A stretch of DNA of 64,000 nucleotides from contig NZ_BPQG01000004.1 of NCBI RefSeq assembly GCF_022179125.1, forward strand, positions 124,001 to 188,000, given 5' to 3'. Positions 46,066 through 54,914 of the stretch are shown piece after piece. Each line of letters begins with the position of its first letter. The stretch's first letter is position 1. The DNA comes from Methylobacterium cerastii. GTDB taxonomy: Bacteria > Pseudomonadota > Alphaproteobacteria > Rhizobiales > Beijerinckiaceae. Below the pieces are notes generated by a model that did no database searches, had not been told where the DNA came from, and worked only from the letters and a program-made list of their open reading frames with translations. A program made the position numbers and the translations under genes.

Positions 46066-49000
46066 ATGCGTTTTGCCCACTTCTTCGTCGATCGGCCGAT
46101 CTTCGCGTCGGTCACGTCGATCATCTTCCTGCTCCTCGGCTTCGTCGCCTACGAGAGCTTGCCGGTCTCGCAATATCCCGAGATCGTGCCGCCGACGGTG
46201 ACCGTGCGCGCGAGCTTCCCCGGCGCCAACGCCGAGACGGTGGCCGCGACGATCGCGACGCCGATCGAGCAGGAGGTGAACGGCGTCGACAACATGCTCT
46301 ACATGACGTCGTTGTCCACCAACGACGGCAACATGCTGCTGACCGTCACCTTCAAGGTCGGCACCAACCTCGATATCGCCAACGTGCTGGTGCAGAACCG
46401 GCTCTCGGTGGCCCAGCCGCGCCTGCCGCCTGACGTGCGCAACCTCGGCGTCACCGTGCGTAAAGCATCGCCCGACCTGATGCTGGTCGTGCACTTGCTG
46501 TCGCCGAACAAGACCTATGACCAGAACTATCTGGCCAACTATATCTACCTGAACATCCGCGATGAGATGCTTCGCCTCGACGGCGTCGGCGACATCACCA
46601 TCTTCGGCGGCAACGAGTACGCCGAGCGCATCTGGCTCGACCCGAACAAGCTCGCCGCCTACGGCCTCTCCACCACCGACGTGACCGCGGCGCTGCAGGA
46701 GCAGAACGTGCAGGTCGCCGCCGGCGCCCTCAACGCGCCGCCGGCCAAGACCGGCGAGGCGTTCCAGCTCGTGGTGCAGTCGCAAGGCCGCTTCCAGACG
46801 CCGGAGGAGTTCGCCGACGTCATCGTGAAGGCCACCAACGGCCGCCTCGTGCGGGTGAAGGACGTGGCCCGCACCGAGATGGGCCAGAAGGACTACACCA
46901 CGAACTCCTTCCTGAACGCCACGCCGGCGGTGGGCATCGGCGCGTTCCAGCGCCCGGGCACCAACGCGCTCGACGCTGCCGCCTCCGTCAAGAAGGTGAT
47001 GGAGAACCTCAAGAAGAACTTCCCGCCCGACGTCGAGTACCGCATCGCCTACAACCCGACCGAGTTCATCGAGGAGTCGATCCAGGAGGTCTACAAGACC
47101 CTGTTCGAGGCGGTCGGCCTCGTGGTGATCGTGATCCTGGTGTTCCTCCAGAGCTGGCGCACGGCGCTGATCCCGGTGATCGCGATTCCCGTTTCGCTCG
47201 TCGGCACCTTCGCGGCGATGTCGGCCTTCGGCTTCTCGCTGAACAACCTCACCCTGTTCGGGCTGGTGCTCGCCATCGGCATCGTCGTCGACGACGCGAT
47301 CGTCGTGGTCGAGAACGTCGAGCGCAACATGGAGGAGGGGCTCTCGCCGGGCGAGGCCGCGCACAAGACCATGGACGAGGTCGGCTCGGCCGTCGTCGCC
47401 ATCGCGCTGGTGCTGGCCGCGGTGTTCATCCCGACGGCGTTCATCCCCGGCATCTCGGGCCAGTTCTACAAGCAGTTCGCGCTGACGATCGCCGCCTCGA
47501 CGATCATCTCGGCCTTCAACTCGCTGACCCTGTCGCCGGCGCTCTGCAAGCTGCTGCTGGTGCCCCACCACGCCCGCAAGAAGCCGAAGTTCTTCCTGAC
47601 GCGGTTCATCGCGTGGCTCGCGGACCTGTTCAACCGCGGCTTCGAGGCGCTCTCGAACGGCTACGCCCGGATCGTCGGCCTGCTCACCGGCTACACCGTC
47701 GGCATCGTCGCGGTGATGGTGTTCTACGGCTTCGTCATCTTCGGCACGATCCACCTCGTGCAGACGACGCCGACGGGCTTCATCCCCGACCAGGACCAGG
47801 GCTACCTGATCGGCGTGGTCCAGCTGCCGGCGGGCGCCTCGCTCGACCGCACCACCGCGGTGGTGAATCGGGCGGCGGCGGAGGCGCGCAAGATCGACGG
47901 CGTGACCAACACGGTCATCATCGCCGGCTTCGACGGCGCGACCTTCACCAACACCACCAACTCCGGCGTGATGTTCATCACGCTGGCCGGCGCCAAGGAG
48001 CGGGCGGTCCACGGGCGCAGCGCGGCCGTCATCACCGGCGACGTGCTGAAGGCCACCGCCAACATCCAGGAGGCGCGGGTCATCGTCATCCCGCCGCCGC
48101 CGGTCCGCGGCCTCGGCAACGGCGGCGGCTTCAAGATGCAGATCGAGAGCCGGCAATCCTCGCAGACCGGCCCGCTGCTGGCGGCCGCCGGCGAGCTGAT
48201 CGGCCAGGCCAACCAGAGCAGCGACGTGCAGCGGGTGTTCACCACCTTCGGCAACGACACGCCGCAGCTCTACCTCGACATCGATCGCACGATCGCCCGG
48301 ATGCTGAACGTGCCGCTGGCCAACGTCTTCGCCTCGGTCCAGGCGGATCTCGGCGGCGCCTACGTCAACGACTTCAACACGCTCGGCCGCATCTACCAGG
48401 TGCGCCTGCAATCGGACGCCGCCTACCGGACCTCGCAGCAGGACATCTCGCAGATCAAGGTCCGCTCCTCCACCGGCGCCCTGGTGCCGCTGGGGACGCT
48501 CGCCTCGCTGCGCACCGTGGCCGGCCCGCAGATCGTGCAGCGCTTCAACCTGTACTATTCGGTGCCGGTGCAGGGCGTGGCCAAGCCCGGCGTCTCGACC
48601 GGCCAGGCGCTGACCGCCATGGAGCAGATCGCGGCCAAGGCGCTGCCGGAAGGCTACGCCTACGACTGGACCGAGATCGCCTACCAGCAGAAGGCCACCG
48701 GCAACACGGCGGTCTACGTGTTCGCGCTGGGCATCCTGCTCGTGTTCCTGGTGCTCGCCGCCCAGTACGAGAGCTGGGCGCTGCCGATCTCGATCCTGAT
48801 GGTGGTGCCGACGGGCGTGCTCGCTGCGCTCTTTGGCGTGCAGTTGCGGGGCCAGGACAACAACATCCTGACCCAGATCGGGTTGATCGTACTGATCGGC
48901 CTGGCCGCCAAGAACGCCATCCTGATCGTCGAGTTCGCGCACGACATCGAGGAGGCCGAGCACAAGGGCCCGGTCGCCGCCGCGATCCAGGCCTGCCGCC

Positions 49001-49275
49001 TGCGCCTGCGCCCGATCCTGATGACCGCCTTCGCCTTCATCCTCGGCGTGCTGCCGCTGGTGATCGCCACCGGCCCCGGCGCCGAGATGCGTCAGGCGCT
49101 CGGCACGGCGGTGTTCTTCGGGATGATCGGCGCGACCTTCTTCGGCCTGTTCCTGACGCCGGTCTTCTACGTGATGATCCGGAACATCGTGATCTGGATC
49201 GGACGGAAGCGCGGCAAGAAGGCCGACGACGGCCACGGCGGCACCCCGGCCCACGCGGCACCCGCGCACGCCTGA
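46066..49275 (+). CDS. RND multidrug efflux transporter, HAE1 family
   Basis: Proton-driven inner-membrane exporter forming a tripartite pump with the adaptor upstream. It has 1069 residues, about twelve helices and two large periplasmic loops. The N-terminus is FFVDRPIFASVTSIIFLLLG. The proton-relay aspartates are in GIVVDDAIVVVENVERNME (helix 4). FIPGISGQFYKQFALTIA and TPTGFIPDQDQGYLIGVVQLPAG are typical of the MexF/AcrB branch. The C-terminal tail is His/Ala-rich. ATG 46066 is conserved. No TetR-type regulator is adjacent. Substrates are unknown. Confidence 0.95.
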   Translation: MRFAHFFVDRPIFASVTSIIFLLLGFVAYESLPVSQYPEIVPPTVTVRASFPGANAETVAATIATPIEQEVNGVDNMLYMTSLSTNDGNMLLTVTFKVGTNLDIANVLVQNRLSVAQPRLPPDVRNLGVTVRKASPDLMLVVHLLSPNKTYDQNYLANYIYLNIRDEMLRLDGVGDITIFGGNEYAERIWLDPNKLAAYGLSTTDVTAALQEQNVQVAAGALNAPPAKTGEAFQLVVQSQGRFQTPEEFADVIVKATNGRLVRVKDVARTEMGQKDYTTNSFLNATPAVGIGAFQRPGTNALDAAASVKKVMENLKKNFPPDVEYRIAYNPTEFIEESIQEVYKTLFEAVGLVVIVILVFLQSWRTALIPVIAIPVSLVGTFAAMSAFGFSLNNLTLFGLVLAIGIVVDDAIVVVENVERNMEEGLSPGEAAHKTMDEVGSAVVAIALVLAAVFIPTAFIPGISGQFYKQFALTIAASTIISAFNSLTLSPALCKLLLVPHHARKKPKFFLTRFIAWLADLFNRGFEALSNGYARIVGLLTGYTVGIVAVMVFYGFVIFGTIHLVQTTPTGFIPDQDQGYLIGVVQLPAGASLDRTTAVVNRAAAEARKIDGVTNTVIIAGFDGATFTNTTNSGVMFITLAGAKERAVHGRSAAVITGDVLKATANIQEARVIVIPPPPVRGLGNGGGFKMQIESRQSSQTGPLLAAAGELIGQANQSSDVQRVFTTFGNDTPQLYLDIDRTIARMLNVPLANVFASVQADLGGAYVNDFNTLGRIYQVRLQSDAAYRTSQQDISQIKVRSSTGALVPLGTLASLRTVAGPQIVQRFNLYYSVPVQGVAKPGVSTGQALTAMEQIAAKALPEGYAYDWTEIAYQQKATGNTAVYVFALGILLVFLVLAAQYESWALPISILMVVPTGVLAALFGVQLRGQDNNILTQIGLIVLIGLAAKNAILIVEFAHDIEEAEHKGPVAAAIQACRLRLRPILMTAFAFILGVLPLVIATGPGAEMRQALGTAVFFGMIGATFFGLFLTPVFYVMIRNIVIWIGRKRGKKADDGHGGTPAHAAPAHA

Positions 49276-49342
49276 CCGGATCACCGGCGACCTTCGGCGG
49301 CGACGGCTTGTCGCTGCGAAGACGTCGGGGGGAAGAGCGCGC

Positions 49343-50353
49343 ATGGCACGGGTCGCAGTCGTCACGGGAGGCACCGCCGGGATCGGGCTCGCCACCGCCC
49401 ACCTGTTCGCGTCCCGCGGCTGGGCGGTCGCCGTGATCGCCCGCGACGCGGGCCGCCTGCGTTCCACCGCCGCCGCCTTGGCCGCCTACGGCCGCCCGGT
49501 CCTCACCATCTCCGCCGACGTGTCGGACGCCGAGGCGGTGGATGCGGCCGCCGCCCGGATCGAGGCCGAGCTCGGGCAGATCCGCGCCTGGGTCAACAAC
49601 GCGATGTCGACGGTGGTGAGCCCGGCCGACCGGATCACGCCGGCCGAGTACCGCCGCGTCACCGAGACGACCTATCTCAGCCAGGTCTACGGGACGCTGG
49701 CCGCCCTGCGTTACATGAAGCCGCGCAACCGCGGGGCGATCCTTCAGGTCTCGTCGGGCCTAGGGTTTCGCGCGGCGGCTCTGCAGGCGCCGTACTGCGC
49801 GGCCAAGTTCGCCGTCTCCGGCTTCACGGATTCGCTGCGCTGCGAGCTGATCCACGACAAGAGCGATGTCTCGCTCAGCGTGATCTACCTGCCGGCGGTG
49901 AACACGCCGCAATACAAGTGGACCCGCAACCGGACCGGCCGCGACCAGAACGCGCCGGACCCGGTCTACGATTCCCGCCTCTGCGCCGAGGCGATCGTCT
50001 TCGCCGCCGAGCATCCGCGCCGCGAGGTCTGGGTCGGCCGCAGCACGGTGATGATGGCGGCAGCGCAAGCGCTGGTCCCGGGCTTCGCCGACAAGAAGGC
50101 CGCCGAGATGTGGCCGAAGCAGATGACCGACGAGGACATGGCCGACCGGGTGGGCAACCTCGACGCCCCGGTGCCGGGCGACGTCGGAATCGACGGGCGC
50201 TTCGGCGACCGGACCAAGGCGACGCGCACCGCGTTCTGGACCAGCCGCGAGCGCGACCTGCTGATGGCGGGCTTCGCCGGAATCGCCCTGGTGGGTCTCG
50301 CGAGCGCCGCCGCGGTCGCCCGCGCCCCGCGCCGCCTGCTGCCGCGGCCCTGA
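49343..50353 (+). CDS. short-chain dehydrogenase/reductase with C-terminal membrane helix
   Basis: A 336-residue SDR. The cofactor motif is TGGTAGIG near the N-terminus, with structural VNNA, catalytic Ser in LQVSSGLGF, and Tyr/Lys in YCAAKFAVSG. The C-terminal part is longer than usual and ends in a hydrophobic helix (LLMAGFAGIALVGLASAAAVA), which would anchor it to the membrane. It resembles the large SDRs near diguanylate or lipid-related genes in Rhizobiales. The substrate is unknown. ATG 49343 is 67 bp after the pump gene. Confidence 0.88.
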   Translation: MARVAVVTGGTAGIGLATAHLFASRGWAVAVIARDAGRLRSTAAALAAYGRPVLTISADVSDAEAVDAAAARIEAELGQIRAWVNNAMSTVVSPADRITPAEYRRVTETTYLSQVYGTLAALRYMKPRNRGAILQVSSGLGFRAAALQAPYCAAKFAVSGFTDSLRCELIHDKSDVSLSVIYLPAVNTPQYKWTRNRTGRDQNAPDPVYDSRLCAEAIVFAAEHPRREVWVGRSTVMMAAAQALVPGFADKKAAEMWPKQMTDEDMADRVGNLDAPVPGDVGIDGRFGDRTKATRTAFWTSRERDLLMAGFAGIALVGLASAAAVARAPRRLLPRP

Positions 50354-50435
50354 CGGGCTTCCGTTCGCGATTGCAACGCGATCGGGAACGGTTCTACGAA
50401 GCGCTGCGACCATCCCTGCTGCCACGAGGCGACGC

Positions 50436-51302
50436 GTGCCCGGATACCTGCCCTTTGCCGGCGCCCTCGATCTGCCGGCCTACGTCTGCGACAATTGCGG
50501 CTTCTGGCAGCGCCACTTCACGACGCCGCCCGCCTGCCCGATGTGCCTCGATGCCCGCCACGTGGTGCCGCAGGACGGCTGGCAGTTCTGGACCAAGGGG
50601 CAAGCCCAGGAGCGCTTCCCCTGCCATTGGCAGGAGCTCGAGCCGGGCGTCTGGCGGTTCTGGAACGAGCCGGTCTCGGGGATCGGCCCGTCGAGCTACC
50701 TGATCTGCACGGATGCCGGGAACATGGGCTTCGAGGGTTGCCCGGTGTTCAGCGAGGAGGCGCTCGACCACATCGCGAGCCTCGGGGGCATGCAGGTGCT
50801 CTCGTCCTCGCACCCGCACGCCTACGGGGCGCTGGTGCAGCTGCAGGATCGGTTCGACCCGGAGCTGTGCCTGCCGGCCGCCGACTTCACCTGGAGCGCG
50901 GCGCTGCAGGTGTCGTGGCCCTACGACGACTTCCTCGAGCCGCTGCCGGGCCTCGAGCTGCACCGCACCGCCGGCCATTTCGACGGCCACGCGGTGCTGT
51001 TCGACCGAGGCCGCAAGATCTGCTTCTGCGGCGACGCGCTGAAGTTCGAACTCGACCCCGCGGATTTCCGCCGCGCCGTGACGATCTCGGCGCACAAGGC
51101 CTTCGTGCGCGGCGTGCCCCTCACGACGAACGAGCTGCGCCACTACCGCGACGTGTTCGCCCGCCTCGACTTCACCCAGACCTGGACCCCGTTCGAGCCC
51201 GCCGCCAATTGCGGCCGGGCCGAGGTGCTCGCGCTGATCGACGGGATGCTGGCGACCCGGCCGCACGCGGCACCGGTGCCGTTGGATGGGCTGAGGCGGT
51301 AG
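50436..51302 (+). CDS. metallo-beta-lactamase-fold-like protein with N-terminal zinc ribbon
   Basis: A 288-residue protein. Residues 16-40 hold a rubredoxin/zinc-ribbon-type Cys4 motif (Cys18, Cys21, Cys34, Cys37 in VCDNCGFWQRHFTTPPACPMC). The rest looks like a metallo-beta-lactamase fold: SSYLICTDAGNMGFEG, VLSSSHPHAYGALVQL, ELHRTAGHFDGHAVLF and ICFCGDALKF. The usual HxHxDH is replaced by HPHAYG, so the metal site is altered or lost. The start is GTG 50436. It follows the SDR by 82 bp. The function is unknown. Confidence 0.7.
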   Translation: MPGYLPFAGALDLPAYVCDNCGFWQRHFTTPPACPMCLDARHVVPQDGWQFWTKGQAQERFPCHWQELEPGVWRFWNEPVSGIGPSSYLICTDAGNMGFEGCPVFSEEALDHIASLGGMQVLSSSHPHAYGALVQLQDRFDPELCLPAADFTWSAALQVSWPYDDFLEPLPGLELHRTAGHFDGHAVLFDRGRKICFCGDALKFELDPADFRRAVTISAHKAFVRGVPLTTNELRHYRDVFARLDFTQTWTPFEPAANCGRAEVLALIDGMLATRPHAAPVPLDGLRR

Positions 51303-51356
51303 GACGCCTCACAGGCTCAGCCGCGGATCAGGGTGGCGCGCCCAACCCGACGCGGC

Positions 51357-51379
51357 CCCCTCTACCCCCGGGAGAGGGG
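51357..51379. terminator. hairpin between convergent genes
   Basis: CCCCTCT and AGAGGGG form a perfect 7-bp stem around a 9-nt loop, between the zinc-ribbon gene and the convergent GST. It resembles the end hairpin of repeat family 1 and may be a relic of it. There is no clear T-run. Confidence 0.4.
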
Positions 51380-51449
51380 ACCCGCGCTTCGATCACCACA
51401 CGTCGCGCGAGGCGAACCCCTGATTGGACGACGCGGGTCCGTCGCGCCG

Positions 51450-52154
51450 TCAGCGCTTGGTGTTCCCGGCCGTCTGCCCGAACATCACCTTCTTGGCGTC
51501 CTCGCTCATGGTCTTGCCGTGGTCCGGGTTGACCTCCGGGGCTCGGGCGTAGGCCGCCTTCGTGCCCGGGCGCTCACTGATCGCATGGAACCAGCGCTTG
51601 AGGTTCGGGTGCTCGTCGAGGTTTTGGCCCTGCTTCTCCCACGGGACGATCCAGGGATAGGCCGCCATGTCGGCGATGCCGTAATCGCCCGCGACGTAGT
51701 CCCGGTCGGCCAGGCGCCGGTCGAGGACGCCGTAGAGCCGGTTGGTCTCGTTGACGTAGCGGTTGACCGCGTAGGGGATCTTCTCGGGGGCGTATTGCGA
51801 GAAGTGGTGGTTCTGGCCGAGCATCGGCCCGAGGCCGCCCATCTGCCAGAACAGCCATTGCAGCGCCTCCTGCCGCCCGCGCAGGTCCGTGGCGAGGAAC
51901 CGGCCGGTCTTCTCGGCGAGGTAGAGCAGGATCGCGCCCGACTCGAACAGCGTGATCGGCGCACCGCCGCCGGCCGGCTCGTGGTCGACGATCGCCGGCA
52001 TGCGGTTGTTCGGCGCGATCTTGAGAAAGCCGGGATCGAACTGCTCGCCCTTGCCGATGTTGACCGGCTTGATCGTATAGGGAAGCCCCGCCTCCTCGAG
52101 GAACATCGTCACCTTGTGACCGTTCGGGGTCGGCCAGTAGTAGAGATCGATCAT
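51450..52154 (-). CDS. glutathione S-transferase (Nu/YfcG-like)
   Basis: A 234-residue GST. The thioredoxin fold starts MIDLYYWPTPNGHKVTMFLEEAGLPY, with TPNG-type active-site Thr/Asn as in YfcG/YghU rather than Ser or Cys. RMPAIVDHEP and LFESGAILLYLAEKTGRFL are the glutathione-binding G site. The all-helical domain has WLFWQMGGLGPMLGQNHHF, a pattern of the Ure2p/YfcG branch, whose members act as disulfide-bond reductases. The start at ATG 52154 has CTTCCTC complement (GAGGAAG) upstream. Confidence 0.93.
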   Translation of the reverse strand: MIDLYYWPTPNGHKVTMFLEEAGLPYTIKPVNIGKGEQFDPGFLKIAPNNRMPAIVDHEPAGGGAPITLFESGAILLYLAEKTGRFLATDLRGRQEALQWLFWQMGGLGPMLGQNHHFSQYAPEKIPYAVNRYVNETNRLYGVLDRRLADRDYVAGDYGIADMAAYPWIVPWEKQGQNLDEHPNLKRWFHAISERPGTKAAYARAPEVNPDHGKTMSEDAKKVMFGQTAGNTKR

Positions 52155-52416
52155 CGAAACTTCCTCACGTGACGTGGACCGTCGCGCCCTCGATGCCGCA
52201 GGTGGGTCGGATGCGCCGCGGATCAAGCGGCGTTCGGAACCGGGCGGGTCCGAAGGTACGACCGCGCAGGTCAGGCCGGCTTGGATCACGTCGGCCATCG
52301 CCTCATCGCGAATCGTGTGCCGGGCGTTACTGCCGACTCGATCAAATGCGATCCACTCCGCGGCCGATTCCTTCACGGGCGGCATGGTTTGAGTCGCTGC
52401 ATCGGGGAGGCGATCC

Positions 52417-52650
52417 ATGATCAGCGCGACATCGATCAGCAGTGCCGGCCTCGTCGCCGCGTCGCAGAGGTTCGCGTCGAGCGCCACGCAGGTGGCCGAG
52501 ATCGGGACGAGCCTGCCGAGCGCCACCCAGGTGGACCTGTCGAGCACGGCCGTCAGGATGATCGAGGACAAGGCTTCCTTCGCGGCCAACGCCGCGGTCG
52601 TGCGCGCCTCCGACGCCATGGAGCGGAAGCTCCTCGACATCCGCGTCTAG
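52417..52650 (+). CDS. miniature flagellar rod/hook-like protein
   Basis: A 77-residue protein that looks like the two ends of a flagellar axial protein with the middle missing. The N-terminal part (SATSISSAGLVAASQRFASS) resembles the rod-protein N-terminal helix, and the C-terminal part (MIEDKASFAANAAVVRASDA) resembles the C-terminal helix of FlgE/FlgF/FlgG/FlgC. It lacks the usual ANNIANV motif and the whole central domain. No flagellar genes are near. It may be a small assembly factor or a decayed or derived module. ATG 52417 follows GGAGGCG. Confidence 0.6.
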   Translation: MISATSISSAGLVAASQRFASSATQVAEIGTSLPSATQVDLSSTAVRMIEDKASFAANAAVVRASDAMERKLLDIRV

Positions 52651-52740
52651 GGCCGCCGCGTCCAAGGCCACCGCGTCTTCTCCCGCGACACCGATCGAAC
52701 CTTGCCGGCATCGCGCCGACCCCGTAAGACCGATGCATGT

Positions 52741-52817
52741 CGGGGTGTAGCGCAGTCTGGTAGCGCACCTGGTTTGGGACCAGGGGGTCGTAGGTTCGAA
52801 TCCTATCGCCCCGACCA
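52741..52817 (+). tRNA. tRNA-Pro (TGG)
   Basis: A full cloverleaf of 77 nt. The acceptor arms CGGGGTG and CGCCCCG pair over seven positions (one T-G). The D arm is GCGC...GCGC. The anticodon stem CCTGG/CCAGG encloses TTTGGGA with anticodon TGG. The T arm is GTAGG-TTCGAAT-CCTAT. A discriminator and CCA are encoded. TGG reads CCA, CCG and possibly other proline codons. Confidence 0.96.
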
Positions 52818-52845
52818 TCGATTTCCGGAGCGGTGTCTGAAGGCC

Positions 52846-53157
52846 ATGTCGAGCGCCCGCATCTTCCAGCCGTCCAAGGACGCGTCGCAGTCCGGCACCG
52901 CGCGCACCAAGGTCTGGCACCTCGAGTTCGACCAGACCGCACCGCGCGAGACCGACCCGCTGATGGGCTGGACCGGGTCGGGCGACATGCTGCAGCAGGT
53001 CCACCTGAAGTTCGAGACGCTGGAGGACGCAGTCGCCTACGCCAAGAAGGCCGGCATCGCCTACCGCGTCGAGGAGCCGAAGAAGGCGCCCCCGCGCAAG
53101 GGGCTGTCCTACTCCGACAACTTCAAGTTCAACCGCACGGCCCCCTGGACGCACTGA
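52846..53157 (+). CDS. NADH dehydrogenase accessory subunit, NDUFS4-like (ETC complex I subunit)
   Basis: A 103-residue protein of the NDUFS4/18-kDa complex I family, found in alphaproteobacteria and mitochondria. Motifs are ARIFQPSKDASQSGTARTKVWHLEF, then PLMGWTGSGDMLQQVHLKFETLEDAVAYAKKAGI, and the C-terminal SYSDNFKFNRTAPWTH. It stabilises the NADH module near the FMN site. ATG 52846 starts 28 bp after the tRNA. It is far from the nuo operon, as is usual, and converges on the deaminase gene. Confidence 0.93.
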   Translation: MSSARIFQPSKDASQSGTARTKVWHLEFDQTAPRETDPLMGWTGSGDMLQQVHLKFETLEDAVAYAKKAGIAYRVEEPKKAPPRKGLSYSDNFKFNRTAPWTH

Positions 53158-53181
53158 CGGGACGCGACGCGGCGGACCCCG

Positions 53182-53646
53182 TCACGCTTGGTCCTTGCGC
53201 GCCTTCCAGGCCGCGTAGGGTGCCGTGGCCTCCGGTACGTCGAGGTGCTTCAGCCGCATCGGCTGCTCGTCGAGCGGGCGGCACAGCTCGGCGTAGATCT
53301 CGGCACCGAGCAGCCCGAATTTGCCGGCCGTCGCGGCGGCGTTGGCGAAGTAGCCCTCGCGTATCCCCGAGAGCCGCATCGCGGCGTGGCACATCGGGCA
53401 GGGCTGGCCGCTGGCGTACATCACGCTCCCCGACAGGTCGCGGCTGTTGAGGCGCCGGCTGGCCTCGCGCAGGGCCACCATCTCGGCGTGGCCGGTCGGG
53501 TCGTTGGTGGTGTGCACGTTGTTGGCGACTCGGGCCAGGACCTCGTCGCCGCGCACGAGCACGGCGCCGTAGGGCGTGCCCCCGTCGCAGACGTTGTCGG
53601 CGGCAAGCTGCACCGCCTCGCTCAGGTATCGTGCGTGGTCGCTCAT
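53182..53646 (-). CDS. nucleoside deaminase (CMP/dCMP-type zinc)
   Basis: A 154-residue cytidine/guanine-deaminase-fold enzyme. The zinc site is His53-Ala-Glu55 in GHAEMVALR, with Cys83 and Cys86 in GQPCPMCHAAM. The C-terminal part (LGAEIYAELCRPLDEQPMRLKHLDVP) resembles bacterial guanine deaminases of this fold rather than TadA. It likely deaminates a base or nucleoside. It is 65 bp downstream of the photolyase-like gene on the same strand, so the two may be co-transcribed. Confidence 0.9.
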   Translation of the reverse strand: MSDHARYLSEAVQLAADNVCDGGTPYGAVLVRGDEVLARVANNVHTTNDPTGHAEMVALREASRRLNSRDLSGSVMYASGQPCPMCHAAMRLSGIREGYFANAAATAGKFGLLGAEIYAELCRPLDEQPMRLKHLDVPEATAPYAAWKARKDQA

Positions 53647-53711
53647 GGTGGATCGCTCTCCCGAATGCGGACGGGAACGCGGGGCCGGCGAGAACGGTTC
53701 GATTTCGCCGT

Positions 53712-54779
53712 TCAGAACGCGTAGCGCACGGTGCAGTACGGCATCGTCTCGTCGAGCACCGCCTTGAAGCGGGCGAGCCAGCGGCCCTTCCATCCGGCGC
53801 GGTAGCGCACGTTGGCGCCGCCGCCCTCCGAGACCTTCGCCTCCTGGATGTCGGGCCGCCACAGCAGGTCTTCGGCGCGCGGGTGCCAGCCGAGGTTGAC
53901 CGCGTGCAGGCCGGCATTGTGCGTCAGCAGGATGATCTCGCACTTGAGCTGGGCCTTGGCGGCGTCCGAGAGCGTGCCGTCGATCTCCTGGAACAGCGCC
54001 CGCCAATCCGCCTCCCAGCCCTCGTAGAGGATGACCGGCGAGAAGTTGACGTGCACCTCGTAGCCGGCGGCCACGAAGTCGTCGATCGCCGCGATCCGCT
54101 CCGCGACCGGGCTGGTGCGCACGTCGACGACCTTGGCGATCCGCGCCGGCATCAGCGAGAAGCGGATGCGGGTGCGCCCCTGCGGGTCGTAGGCGAGCAG
54201 GTCGCGGTTCACGGCCTTGGTCGCGAACGAACCCTTGGCGTTCGGGAGCGTGCGGAACAGGGCGACGAGGTCGCGGACGTTGTCGCAGATCGCGGCGTCG
54301 ACCGAGAGGTCGCCGTTCTCGCCGATGTCGTAGACCCAGGCGGCCGGATCGATGGTGTCGGGCTCGGGCAGCGCCCCTTGCCGCGTGGCGTGCCGCGCGA
54401 TCGCCGCGCAGGCGGCCTCGACGTTCACGAACAGCGAGATCGGGTTCGAGAAGCCCTTGCGCCGCGGCACGTAGCAATAGGCGCAGGCCATGGCGCAGCC
54501 GTTCGAGGTCGAGGGCGCGATGAAGTGGGCGCTGCGCCCGTTGGGGCGCATCGTCAGCCCCTTCTTCACGCCGAGCACCAGGGTCGAGCGCTTGATCCGG
54601 ACCCAGTCCTCCACCGAGCCTTCGTTGCCGTGGAGCGCCGGGATGTTCCAGTGCGACGGCACCGCGATGCGCGTCGCGTCGGGATAGCGCGCAAGGATCT
54701 CGCGCCCGCGCGGAAACGTCTCCACCGCCGGCTCGTGGTAGATCGTGGTGACGTCGAGGAGGTCGCCGATCGTGGCCAT
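53712..54779 (-). CDS. spore photoproduct lyase-like radical SAM protein
   Basis: A 355-residue radical SAM enzyme. The 4Fe-4S motif is Cys95-x3-Cys99-x2-Cys102 in NGCAMACAYCYVPRRKGF. It also has ENGDLSVDAAICDNVRDL, FATKAVNRDLLAYDPQGRTRIRFSLMPARIAKVVD (barrel core) and a C-terminal WHPRAEDLLWRPDIQE. This resembles SplB-type DNA repair photolyase homologues found in bacteria without spores. In Bacillus, the enzyme repairs the 5-thyminyl thymine lesion; whether this one does is unknown. ATG 54779 is chosen over ATG 54818 because a GGA stands upstream at suitable distance. It precedes the deaminase gene. Confidence 0.85.
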   Translation of the reverse strand: MATIGDLLDVTTIYHEPAVETFPRGREILARYPDATRIAVPSHWNIPALHGNEGSVEDWVRIKRSTLVLGVKKGLTMRPNGRSAHFIAPSTSNGCAMACAYCYVPRRKGFSNPISLFVNVEAACAAIARHATRQGALPEPDTIDPAAWVYDIGENGDLSVDAAICDNVRDLVALFRTLPNAKGSFATKAVNRDLLAYDPQGRTRIRFSLMPARIAKVVDVRTSPVAERIAAIDDFVAAGYEVHVNFSPVILYEGWEADWRALFQEIDGTLSDAAKAQLKCEIILLTHNAGLHAVNLGWHPRAEDLLWRPDIQEAKVSEGGGANVRYRAGWKGRWLARFKAVLDETMPYCTVRYAF

Positions 54780-54914
54780 ACGCTGTCCGGCGGACCGGAA
54801 CGCGGCCGCCTTCGACATATGGGGCGGGCGGGCTCGAACGACCTGTGCGGAACGCCCGAAAGCGGTGCGTTCCGCCCTGTGGCCCAACGGCGCGGCGGGG
54901 TTTTGCGGGCGACG

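Noticed and set aside
44347-49467. A minus-strand reading frame of 1706 residues opposite the RND pump genes
   Set aside because: Same cause: no stops because of codon use on the other strand. The RND adaptor and pump are clear on the plus strand.
52741-52817. tRNA-Pro as an integration site for a genomic island
   Set aside because: No integrase, direct repeat of the tRNA 3' end or foreign-looking genes lie on either side.
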